Below are positions 7,707 to 14,890 of a stretch of 21,004 nucleotides of DNA, one piece after another. Made by a program: the position numbers and the translations under genes. The notes under the pieces were generated by a model. The model was not told the DNA's origin and searched no databases. It saw only the letters and a program-made list of their open reading frames with translations. Source of the DNA: SYIM01 sp039800205 (GTDB taxonomy: Bacteria; Pseudomonadota; Gammaproteobacteria; Burkholderiales; Burkholderiaceae_E); assembly GCA_039800205.1 (NCBI GenBank), contig JBDLRB010000059.1, positions 1 through 21,004 of the forward strand, given 5' to 3'. Position 1 is the stretch's first letter, and every line of letters begins with the position of its first letter.

Positions 7707-9002
7707 TCAGCCCCCCTGCGGGACGCTGTGTCGGCTTGCGAGATATTCTGCGAGCACCGCAGTGGCCTGCAGGAAGTCCCCGGTATCCATCATTTCGTCG
7801 GGATGGTGGCTGCCATTGGGATTGCGGATGAACACGAACCCGTAGGGTATACCGGCTGCACAAAATGCCGCAGCGTCGTGCGAGGCCGGGCTGAGCAGAG
7901 GCGGTGCGTCGAGTCCCAGCGTATGCGCGCATTCGGCCAATTGAGCGGTGATCAGCGGATCGGCCTTGGCCACGGCCGCGCTGCTGCGCGGACCGAGTTC
8001 GATGCGGACGCCGCGATCGGCCTGAACGTCCTGAACGATCTTTTCGAACAGGGACTCCAGTTCGATGAGATCGTTGCTGTCATAGGCCCGTACATCCAGG
8101 CTGAACCGGAATTCACCCGGCACGATGGTGAGTCCATGGCGAACCGGGTCGGTGTGAAACTCGCCAATCGTGAACGCCATCGGACGGCCCGCGGCGTCCC
8201 ATTGCGCCCACAGGCGGTCCAGCCGGGTGAACAGATCGGCGCCCGCCAGCGCTGCGTCCCGACGGAAGCGCCTGGGAAGTCCCACGTGACCGTACTCGCC
8301 GACGATGCGCGCCTGCGCATAGCGGAAATTGCCAGGGATGGCCTGCCCGATTGCAATGGCATGGCCCGACTCGCCCAGGCTGGGTGCCTGCTCGATGTGG
8401 ACCTCCAGGAAGCGACCGACCCGACCCGGGCCGAGAAAGCGCTGGCCCTCTCGAATCGCCTGGGGATTGCCGCCGGATTCGACCAGATGATCTTCGAGCG
8501 TGCGACCGGTATCGATACGGCGATTCTGCAGCACTTCGGGTTTGAGGGCACCGAGCGCGCCACGGCTCCCGATATAGGAATGCTGAAACCACATGCTTTC
8601 CTCTGCGCGCACGCCCATGACGATGAGGTCACAAAGCGGCTGAACGCTTGCCGCCTGGAGCGCCTCGATCGCGATCAGCCCCGCCACCACGCCCGCCGCG
8701 CCATCAAAATTGCCGCCCCCGGGGACCGAGTCGAGGTGTGAACCGATCACGACCGCCGGCGCCGAGGGGTCGCGACCCGGCCAGGTCATGTAGGTGTTGC
8801 ACAGGGCGTCGTGGCTGACCGTCAGGCCGATATCCTGAGCAAACTGCGCCATCCGTTGATGGGCAAACGCCTCCCCAGGCCCATAGGTGTCGCGGGTGAC
8901 ACCGCCTCGCTGCGTGTCGACGCTGCCGTCCCGAAGCGCTGTGAAGATCTCGTCGGCACGGTTGTGCAGACCCATCACCCGATTGAGCAGATTCACTGAC
9001 AT
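7707..9002 (-). CDS. M20 family hydantoinase/carbamoylase-type amidase
   Basis: This 431-residue protein belongs to the dinuclear-metal amidases that include N-carbamoyl-L-amino-acid hydrolase, beta-ureidopropionase, and allantoate amidohydrolase. Metal ligands are visible: His89 and Asp91 in GSHLDSVPGGGNFDG, Asp100, the EE pair at 134-135 (VRAEESMWF) and His202 in LEVHIEQ. A last His lies in NPNGSHHPDE. N-terminal QRGGVTRDTYG is also typical. The middle block normally resembling GHAGTTPM-x-x-RRDA reads GHVGLPRRFRRDA here, which could mark a different substrate class. ATG 9002 follows the deacylase stop by 6 bases, with GGAG about 9 bases before it. It is the last gene of the minus-strand unit. 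Confidence 0.93.
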   Translation of the reverse strand: MSVNLLNRVMGLHNRADEIFTALRDGSVDTQRGGVTRDTYGPGEAFAHQRMAQFAQDIGLTVSHDALCNTYMTWPGRDPSAPAVVIGSHLDSVPGGGNFDGAAGVVAGLIAIEALQAASVQPLCDLIVMGVRAEESMWFQHSYIGSRGALGALKPEVLQNRRIDTGRTLEDHLVESGGNPQAIREGQRFLGPGRVGRFLEVHIEQAPSLGESGHAIAIGQAIPGNFRYAQARIVGEYGHVGLPRRFRRDAALAGADLFTRLDRLWAQWDAAGRPMAFTIGEFHTDPVRHGLTIVPGEFRFSLDVRAYDSNDLIELESLFEKIVQDVQADRGVRIELGPRSSAAVAKADPLITAQLAECAHTLGLDAPPLLSPASHDAAAFCAAGIPYGFVFIRNPNGSHHPDEMMDTGDFLQATAVLAEYLASRHSVPQGG

Positions 9003-9008
9003 GGGGGC

Positions 9009-10457
9009 TCAGCTCCGCTTCAATACCCGGCCTGTCCGTGCGCCAGTAGGCGCGCCGTGCGCCCAGGCGAGCGTGCCGTTGACATAGACTTGCTCGATGC
9101 CGGTGGAGGGTTGTTCGGGGTTCTCAAAGCTGGCTGCGTCGCCGATGGTTTCCGGATCAAAGACCGTCAAGTCAGCGAAAGCCCCTTCGCGGATGACTCC
9201 GCGGTCGGTGAGGCCAAAATTCGCAGCGGTCAGACCCGTCATCTTCCAGACGGCTGTTTCAAGCGGAAAGAGGCCCAGCCCCCGGCTGTAGTGGCCCAGT
9301 ACGCGTGGGAAGCTGCCCCATAGTCGCGGGTGCGGGCGGGCATCGTGCGGCAGCCCGTCCGAGCCGATCATGGTCTGCTCAAAGGCAAGAATGCGCTGAA
9401 CGTCATCTTCGTCCATCGAAAAATAGATGGCGCCTGCAGGCAGCACCTGAGCAACTGCCTCCTCTTCGGAGCAACCCAGGCGCTGCGCGACCTCGCTCAA
9501 CGCCTTGCCATTGAACTCCGGGTGGGGCCGCGACCAGGTGATCAGAACCTTTTTCGCGATCCGGGCCCGGGACCAGGACAGGATGGTGGACGAGGCCGCA
9601 TACGGGTAGCAGTCCAGGCAGATCTTCTGCTTTTTCATGCGCTCGGCGATCAGTGGGAGCGTCTCGCGTGAGCGCCCGTGATTGGGACTGCCCATGATCT
9701 TGTGATGGGACACGACCACGCCCACCCCGAGCTCTGCACCGATCCGGAAGGTTTCCTCGAGTGAATCGAAGATGCCCTCCGCTTCGTTACGCATGTGGGT
9801 GCAGTAGAGGCCACCCAGCCGGCTCATCGGTCGGCAGATCTCGATGACTTCCTCAGTGGTGGCCGCGATGGCAGGCTCGTAAAACAGCCCGGTGGATACG
9901 CCCAGCGCACCCGCCTCCAAGGCCTCCTCGACCCGGCTGCGCATGCGTGCGATCTCGGCCGCGTTGGCGGTGCGGTTGAGATCGTCCATGGCATCGAGGC
10001 GCAAGGCCGTATGGCCCACCAGGAGCGCAGCGTTCAGTGCGGCCGGTGAACGCTCGAGCGCAGCGACGTAGTCGCCAAAACTCGGAAACTGGAAGGCCTC
10101 GCCCGTCGGGTCGAACAGATCCATCGGTGCCACGACCTCGCCCCCCTTGAAATCGACCGGTGCGATCGACACGCCACAGTTACCCGTAATGACCGTCGTG
10201 ATGCCCTGGCTCAGTTTTGCGGGGAGTGTGGGTTGCTGCAGCAAGGCGAGATCATCGTGGGTGTGCGCATCGATGAACCCGGGTGCGACGGCCTTGCCGT
10301 GCAGGTCGATGCGCGTCCGGGCCCTGGCCGACGCGAGCGAACCGACGGCGGCGATCCGGTCGCCGCGCACACCGATGTCGGCTGAAAAACGTGGGGTTCG
10401 CTGGCCATCGATGACCGTGGCGTTTTCAAGGATCAGGTCGAAGGGGGCGGCGTTCAT
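9009..10457 (-). CDS. N-acyl-D-amino-acid deacylase (D-aminoacylase) type amidohydrolase
   Basis: This 482-residue metal-dependent amidohydrolase resembles D-aminoacylases, which release D-amino acids from their N-acyl forms. Visible residues are His65 and His67 (DAHTHDD), Cys94 (TGNCGVS), His221 (CTHMRNE), His251 (VSHHKIMG) and Asp367 (GSDGLPHD). They fall within two residues of the C96/H220/H250/D366 set I recall for the Alcaligenes enzyme. The C-terminal GAFADLTVFDPETIGD is the usual closing sheet. A longer open frame exists upstream, but ATG 10457 is chosen because AAGGA (10466-10470 on the plus strand as TCCTT) is 8 bases away and family homology begins there. It is 25 bases after the dehydrogenase stop and 6 before the M20 gene. 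The actual substrate could also be an N-acyl L-amino acid or a hydantoin-like compound. Confidence 0.9.
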   Translation of the reverse strand: MNAAPFDLILENATVIDGQRTPRFSADIGVRGDRIAAVGSLASARARTRIDLHGKAVAPGFIDAHTHDDLALLQQPTLPAKLSQGITTVITGNCGVSIAPVDFKGGEVVAPMDLFDPTGEAFQFPSFGDYVAALERSPAALNAALLVGHTALRLDAMDDLNRTANAAEIARMRSRVEEALEAGALGVSTGLFYEPAIAATTEEVIEICRPMSRLGGLYCTHMRNEAEGIFDSLEETFRIGAELGVGVVVSHHKIMGSPNHGRSRETLPLIAERMKKQKICLDCYPYAASSTILSWSRARIAKKVLITWSRPHPEFNGKALSEVAQRLGCSEEEAVAQVLPAGAIYFSMDEDDVQRILAFEQTMIGSDGLPHDARPHPRLWGSFPRVLGHYSRGLGLFPLETAVWKMTGLTAANFGLTDRGVIREGAFADLTVFDPETIGDAASFENPEQPSTGIEQVYVNGTLAWAHGAPTGARTGRVLKRS

Positions 10458-10482
10458 GGGTTGAGTCCTTTTTGGGGGTCGA

Positions 10483-11544
10483 TCAAGCGCGCTGCAGGAT
10501 TCGGGCGGCGAGAGCCCGCCCCACAGCGGCCGTACCGAAGCTGCCACCGATATCCCGCGTGGTCTCGCCCGAACGAACCGCCTCGGCGACTGCGGTCTCA
10601 ATGGCCGCAGCGGCTGCGCCGAAGGCCGGCCGTTGCTTTCGCTGTCCATGCCAGGCGAGCAACTGCCCGGCCGACAACATCAGCGCGATGGGATTGGCGC
10701 AATCCTGACCCGCGATATCGGGGGCCGAACCGTGTGCCGCCTGAGCCATTGCGTAGCGGTCGCCCGCGTTGATCGACCCGCCCAGACCCAGGCTGCCGGA
10801 GAGTTCTGCAGTGAGGTCGGACAGGATGTCGCCAAACATGTTGGTCGTGACAATGACATCGAAGCGCTGCGGTGCCCGCACCACGTGGGCCATCATCGCA
10901 TCCACGATGAAGGCGTCGATCGTCACGTCGGGGTAGTCCTGGCCGACTTTGTGACAACTGTCGATGAACATCCCGTCACCAATGCGCAGGACGTTGGCCT
11001 TGTGCACGATGGTCAGGTGTTTGCGGCGCGCGCGGGCGAGCTCGAAGGCGGCTCGCGCAATCCGTTCGCAACACAATCGCGTGATCCGTCTCAGCGATAC
11101 CACCACGTCGGGGGTGATCAGCATTTCGCTCCCCCCCGATTCGATATTGCGGTCGGCGTAAAAGCCTTCCGTGTTTTCGCGGACGACCACGAGATCGAAG
11201 GCGCCGACCCGCTGCGGCAACTCGGGGTATGTGCGCGCCGGGCGGATATTGGCGTAGAGATCAAGGGTCTTGCGGAAAAACTTCGAGGGATTGACCTGGA
11301 CGTCGTCGTCACTCATTTCGATCGTGGACAAGGGGCCGAGCACCATCCCGTCGGCAGCCTTCACGCGCTCGACCAGGTCGGGGCGAACGGTCATGCCATG
11401 CTGCTCGAGGCTGGCGAGCCCGACGAGGTCATGATGCAGTTTCAGACCCAGTGAGAATTTTTGCGAGCAGGCCTCGAGCATCTCGACGGTGGCGGCCGTG
11501 ATCTCGGGTCCGATGCCGTCTCCAGGCAGTACGACGATTTCCAT
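10483..11544 (-). CDS. NAD-type isocitrate/isopropylmalate dehydrogenase family protein
   Basis: This 353-residue beta-decarboxylating dehydrogenase would oxidise a (2R,3S)-2-hydroxy acid such as isocitrate, isopropylmalate, homoisocitrate or tartrate. Conserved positions are LPGDGIGPE (6-14), Arg91 and Arg101 (FFRKTLDLYANIRP), Arg122 and Tyr129 (VRENTEGFY), Lys182 (HKANVLRIGDG), Asp215, Asp239 and Asp243 (NMFGDILSD), and HGSAPDIAG. The RENTEGFY and HKAN forms resemble NAD-isocitrate, homoisocitrate or tartrate enzymes more than LeuB, which usually has DKANVL. ATG 11544 is chosen because AGGAG (plus-strand 11555-11559) is 10 bases away; an open frame extends further upstream without a site. 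The gene lies between the GrdB-like and deacylase genes of the same unit, so a catabolic rather than leucine-biosynthetic role is likely. Confidence 0.88.
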   Translation of the reverse strand: MEIVVLPGDGIGPEITAATVEMLEACSQKFSLGLKLHHDLVGLASLEQHGMTVRPDLVERVKAADGMVLGPLSTIEMSDDDVQVNPSKFFRKTLDLYANIRPARTYPELPQRVGAFDLVVVRENTEGFYADRNIESGGSEMLITPDVVVSLRRITRLCCERIARAAFELARARRKHLTIVHKANVLRIGDGMFIDSCHKVGQDYPDVTIDAFIVDAMMAHVVRAPQRFDVIVTTNMFGDILSDLTAELSGSLGLGGSINAGDRYAMAQAAHGSAPDIAGQDCANPIALMLSAGQLLAWHGQRKQRPAFGAAAAAIETAVAEAVRSGETTRDIGGSFGTAAVGRALAARILQRA

Positions 11545-11566
11545 GTTTTTCAATCTCCTGTGTCGT

Positions 11567-12550
11567 TCAAGAGCCGGACAGATGCTGCGCCGGCGGGGAT
11601 GGGTGCGAAGGGGGGCCACGGTGATCGCGCTCGAGCGTGCGGTCGCGGATTTCGTGCGCGGCCTGCTTCTGCGCGTTCAGATCGTCACGATGCTGCTGGA
11701 GTTCGGCCGGGGTGAGCGACGACCCGTCATACACGTGGCGCTTCCAGTCTGGGTCGCCTGACCAGCGAAGCGGATTCCATAGGGTGGTGCGGGGTGCATC
11801 CGCCGTCTCGAGCAGGTCGAGCGCCAGCGCCAGGGTGCTGTCTTGCGAGCCCCGGTCGCCTGGCAGGGCCGCTGCGCTACCTAGCGGCACGTCGCTGAAA
11901 AGCAGTCGGGCAACGCCACAGCGCTCGACGATGTCGAGTGCGGCCCCCATCACGACGGTCGCAATGCCCGCGGCTTCCAGGTGGCGGGCGACCAGCGACA
12001 TCGTCTGGTGGCAGACTGGGCAGTTGGGAACGAGGATGGCCGCATCGACCCCGTCGGCCTGACAGCGTCGCAACACCTCGGGCGCATCGACGGAGATCGT
12101 GTGGCGTTGACTGCGGTTTGTGGGGACGCCGTACACATGCCGCGCGATCGAACCAATTCGGCCCGACGCGCGGGCGCGACGCAAGGCGGGCAGGGGGAAC
12201 CAGCAGTTTGCATCATCGACCATCTCGCGACGGTTGATGCTGACATGACCGATCCGAAGGTCGTGATCCTGCTCGCTGGGCAAGGCGTACGGGGCGTAAA
12301 ACTTGGCTGCGGCGTTGTACGGGGCGTTCACGGACTGATCGCCCCGGGAAGCATCGTAGGGTACGGCGGTGGTCAAGAGGGCGACGGTTGACTGCGCGAG
12401 CGGACGGGTCAGTCGCGTAAAGGGGACATCGGTATGCTCGGCGTATCGGTAGCGGTTACCGGTGCCCAGCGCGTCGTACCACGCGTGAGTGCGAGCGATG
12501 TAGGCGATCGGACCCGAATCGTCCGTCACCGTCAGGCCGTGTCGATTCAT
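11567..12550 (-). CDS. GrdB-like (glycine/sarcosine/betaine reductase selenoprotein B family) protein, Cys form
   Basis: This 327-residue protein resembles the short proteobacterial relatives of glycine/sarcosine/betaine reductase component B. Recognisable blocks are TVALLTTAVPY (about 55-65), DLRIGHVSINRRE (97-109), FPLPALRRARASGRIGSIA (118-136) and DGVDAAILVPNCPVCHQT (167-183), followed by an LEAAGI segment. Many relatives have selenocysteine-Pro-x-Cys at the active position. Here it is Cys177-Pro-Val-Cys180, coded by TGC and TGC. The last 60 residues are polar and rich in His and Pro. The start is uncertain: ATG 12550 lies 15 bases after the SDR stop, while TTG 12565 directly abuts it; neither has a strong ribosome site. 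The biochemical role of these short relatives is not known to me; a thiol/redox or C-heteroatom-cleaving function is only a guess. Confidence 0.72.
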   Translation of the reverse strand: MNRHGLTVTDDSGPIAYIARTHAWYDALGTGNRYRYAEHTDVPFTRLTRPLAQSTVALLTTAVPYDASRGDQSVNAPYNAAAKFYAPYALPSEQDHDLRIGHVSINRREMVDDANCWFPLPALRRARASGRIGSIARHVYGVPTNRSQRHTISVDAPEVLRRCQADGVDAAILVPNCPVCHQTMSLVARHLEAAGIATVVMGAALDIVERCGVARLLFSDVPLGSAAALPGDRGSQDSTLALALDLLETADAPRTTLWNPLRWSGDPDWKRHVYDGSSLTPAELQQHRDDLNAQKQAAHEIRDRTLERDHRGPPSHPSPPAQHLSGS

Positions 12551-12565
12551 TGGGTCTCGGCTCAA

Positions 12566-13321
12566 TCAGACGCAGCGTCCACCGTCGACTTCGAGGCACG
12601 CGCCGGTAATCATGTCCGCCTCATCTGATGCGAGAAACAGCGCAGCATTGGCGATATCCAGCGGCTGGGAAAAACGACCCCAGGGAATCGTCGATACGAA
12701 TTGCGCCCGGCGTTCGGGGGTGTCTTCGCCCATGAAGGTTTTCAGCAGGGGCGTCTCCCCCGCGACCGGATTGATCGCATTGACCCGAATCCGGTGAGGT
12801 GCGAGTTCGACGGCCATCCCTTTGGTGATCGTGATCATCGCGCCTTTGCTGCCGTTGTACCAGACCAGGCCCGGACGGGGACGAACGCCCGCGGTCGACG
12901 CGATGTTGACGAAGACGCCCCCCCCGCGCTGTTTGAAGTACGGTACGAAGCAACGCGCCGCCCAATAGAGGCTCTTGACGTTGATGGCATAGACCCGATC
13001 GAAGTCGGCTTCGCTGACCTCCAGCAGGGACTGGTTACGATGCGAGACACCGGCATTGTTGACGACAATCGACAGATCACCGAACGCACTCAGCGCGCAA
13101 TCGAGGAGCCGTTGCATGGCCTCGCCTTGCGACACATCTCCGGCCGCAAAGACTGCCCGACCGCCCGCAGCGCGGATGGTCTCGACCACACGTTCGCCTT
13201 GCTGTTGATTGATGTCATTCACAACGATGGCGGCGCCCTCCTGCGCGAAGCGAAGCGCGATGCCCTCGCCAAAGCCCGAGCCCGAGCCCGTGATCAATGC
13301 GGTCTTGCCTTCAAGTCTCAT
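12566..13321 (-). CDS. Short-chain dehydrogenase/reductase (SDR, FabG-like fold)
   Basis: This 251-residue classical SDR would interconvert an alcohol and a ketone using a nicotinamide cofactor. The cofactor loop is TGSGSGFG (11-18). Asp36 at the end of the second strand (VVNDIN) favours NAD. NNAG lies at 88-91, and the catalytic set is Asn114, Ser142, Tyr155 and Lys159 (WYNGSKG). The C-terminal ITGACLEVDGGRCV is typical. AGGGA about 7 bases before ATG 13321 supports the start. It lies 61 bases downstream of the aldehyde dehydrogenase gene and 15 bases upstream of the GrdB-like gene. Together with the aldehyde dehydrogenase it may oxidise an alcohol intermediate, but the substrate cannot be read from the sequence. 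Confidence 0.93.
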   Translation of the reverse strand: MRLEGKTALITGSGSGFGEGIALRFAQEGAAIVVNDINQQQGERVVETIRAAGGRAVFAAGDVSQGEAMQRLLDCALSAFGDLSIVVNNAGVSHRNQSLLEVSEADFDRVYAINVKSLYWAARCFVPYFKQRGGGVFVNIASTAGVRPRPGLVWYNGSKGAMITITKGMAVELAPHRIRVNAINPVAGETPLLKTFMGEDTPERRAQFVSTIPWGRFSQPLDIANAALFLASDEADMITGACLEVDGGRCV

Positions 13322-13382
13322 GGTTGATCCCTGTACTGTCCGGATGGCTGTCGTAATGGAGTGAGAGCGGGGACTGCTCGAT

Positions 13383-14834
13383 TCAGTCGTGTCGCAGGCT
13401 GATCGTCTTGAGTGCGGTGAAGCCGTAGAGGGCTTCGAACCCCTTTTCTCGCCCGTAGCCGCTTTTCTTCACACCGCCAAAGGGCAGTTCAATCCCGCCC
13501 CCGGCACCATAGTTGTTGATGAAAACCTGTCCACAGTGCAGTCGCCGCGCCAGGCGCATCTGTCGTGCGCCGTCTTGTGTCCAGACACCTGCAACCAGGC
13601 CATAGTCGGTGCCGTTGGCCAGTTGTAGCGCCTCCGCCTCGTCGGCAAACGATCGGATCGCGAGGACCGGTCCGAACACCTCCTGCTGCCAGACCGGATG
13701 ATCCTCCGGTACCTCACCCAGGAGTGCGGGCGCCAGGTAGTAGCCTTCCGCGGGTGCATGCGGGGCGATCTGGCCGCGCGCAAGGACTGGCAGGGCGGAG
13801 GCCTCCGCCTGATCGAGAAACTGCTGGACCAGTCCGCGCTGTCGCGCCGAGATCAGTGGGCCCAGATCGAGGTCGTCGCTTGCAGGACCGACCCGGAGCG
13901 CGGAAAACGCGGCAGCGAGACGTTCGATGAGCGCGGGCGCGATGCGTCGTTGCACCAGCACGCGGCTGCCTGCCGAGCAGGTCTGTCCAGCGTTCTGGAT
14001 GATTGCGTTGACAACGACCGGCGTGGCCGCCTCCAGGTCGGCATCGTCAAAGATGATTTGTGGCGACTTGCCGCCCAGCTCGAGCGTGACCGGGCTGTGC
14101 CGTCGCGCAGCCGCCTGCGCGACCCGGGCACCGGTGGCCGTCGATCCCGTAAATGAGATGTGGTCAATCCCAGGGTGGTCGGCGAGCGCCTGTCCCGCCT
14201 CAGCACCCAATCCGGTCACGATGTTGAGCGCGCCCCCAGGCAGGCCCACCTCTGCAGCGAGTTCAGCAACACGCAGCAGCGATCGGCACGCCCATTCGGC
14301 GGGCTTGACCACACAGGCGTTGCCGGTTGCAAGCGCTGCCCCGACCGAGCGCCCGAAGATCTGCATGGGATAGTTCCAGGGGATGATATGACCCGTCACG
14401 CCGTGCGGCTCGCGGATCGTCAGGACGGTCAGTCCGCGGGCGGATGGGATCGTCTCCCCGTGCAGCTTGTCGGCGGCGCCGGCGTAAAACTCGAAGTAGC
14501 GTGAGAGGGCGACGGCATCGGCGAGGGCTTGTCGGGTCGGCTTGCCGGTATCCTGAGATTCCAGCGCTGCGAGCGCGTGTTGATGTTCGAGCACTGCATC
14601 CGCCAGCCGTCTCAAGAGCCGGCCGCGCTCGAGCGCGGACAGCGCGCCCCAGCGTCCCTCGAACGCGCGGCGCGCGCTCGCGACGGCCCGGTCAATGTCT
14701 TCAGCGCCCCCTCGTGCAATCTTCGCGCTCGTTCGCCCGGTGGATGGATCGATCAGGTCCAGGAGCTGGCCGTCGGCCGCAGCCTCATGGCGGTTGTCAA
14801 TGAAGTGCGTATGCGCGCGGATGTGATCAGCCAT
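13383..14834 (-). CDS. NAD(P)-dependent aldehyde dehydrogenase
   Basis: This 483-residue cytoplasmic enzyme oxidises an aldehyde to a carboxylic acid. Catalytic residues are visible: Asn154 (IPWNYPMQ), Lys177 (VVKPAE), Glu252 (TLELGGKSP) and Cys286 (NAGQTCSAGSR). FTGSTATG (228-235) is the cofactor loop. The end ELPFGGVKKSGYGREKGFEAL is common in betaine-aldehyde/aromatic-aldehyde-type members. The length is normal. ATG 14834 has no clear Shine-Dalgarno sequence upstream, unlike most genes here, so translation may be leaderless-like or weak. It is the first gene of the six-gene minus-strand unit and is divergent from the reductase gene at 14891, with 56 bases between the two starts. Confidence 0.93.
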   Translation of the reverse strand: MADHIRAHTHFIDNRHEAAADGQLLDLIDPSTGRTSAKIARGGAEDIDRAVASARRAFEGRWGALSALERGRLLRRLADAVLEHQHALAALESQDTGKPTRQALADAVALSRYFEFYAGAADKLHGETIPSARGLTVLTIREPHGVTGHIIPWNYPMQIFGRSVGAALATGNACVVKPAEWACRSLLRVAELAAEVGLPGGALNIVTGLGAEAGQALADHPGIDHISFTGSTATGARVAQAAARRHSPVTLELGGKSPQIIFDDADLEAATPVVVNAIIQNAGQTCSAGSRVLVQRRIAPALIERLAAAFSALRVGPASDDLDLGPLISARQRGLVQQFLDQAEASALPVLARGQIAPHAPAEGYYLAPALLGEVPEDHPVWQQEVFGPVLAIRSFADEAEALQLANGTDYGLVAGVWTQDGARQMRLARRLHCGQVFINNYGAGGGIELPFGGVKKSGYGREKGFEALYGFTALKTISLRHD

Positions 14835-14866
14835 TGCGGTAGAGTGGTGAAGAGGAACAAACCGGC

Positions 14867-14872
14867 ATTATC
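14867..14872 (-). promoter_or_regulatory. Possible -10 box for the minus-strand ALDH operon
   Basis: In the 56-base divergent gap the minus strand reads GATAAT, five of six matches to TATAAT, about 33 bases before the aldehyde dehydrogenase ATG. I see no good -35 hexamer at 16-18 bases upstream, where the sequence already belongs to the start of the opposite gene. Position supports a promoter; sequence support is weak. Confidence 0.3.
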
Positions 14873-14890
14873 ACCTGACTGGAGGAGGGC

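Noticed and set aside
7728..8741. Plus-strand open frame of 337 codons opposite the M20 hydrolase, which would continue the upstream plus-strand operon
   Set aside because: The minus strand has all M20 metal-ligand motifs; the plus frame has no recognisable feature.
12566..12568. Selenocysteine readthrough (TGA) joining the SDR and GrdB-like frames
   Set aside because: The GrdB-like active-site codons are both TGC, and the SDR ends normally with its family C-terminus before the TGA.
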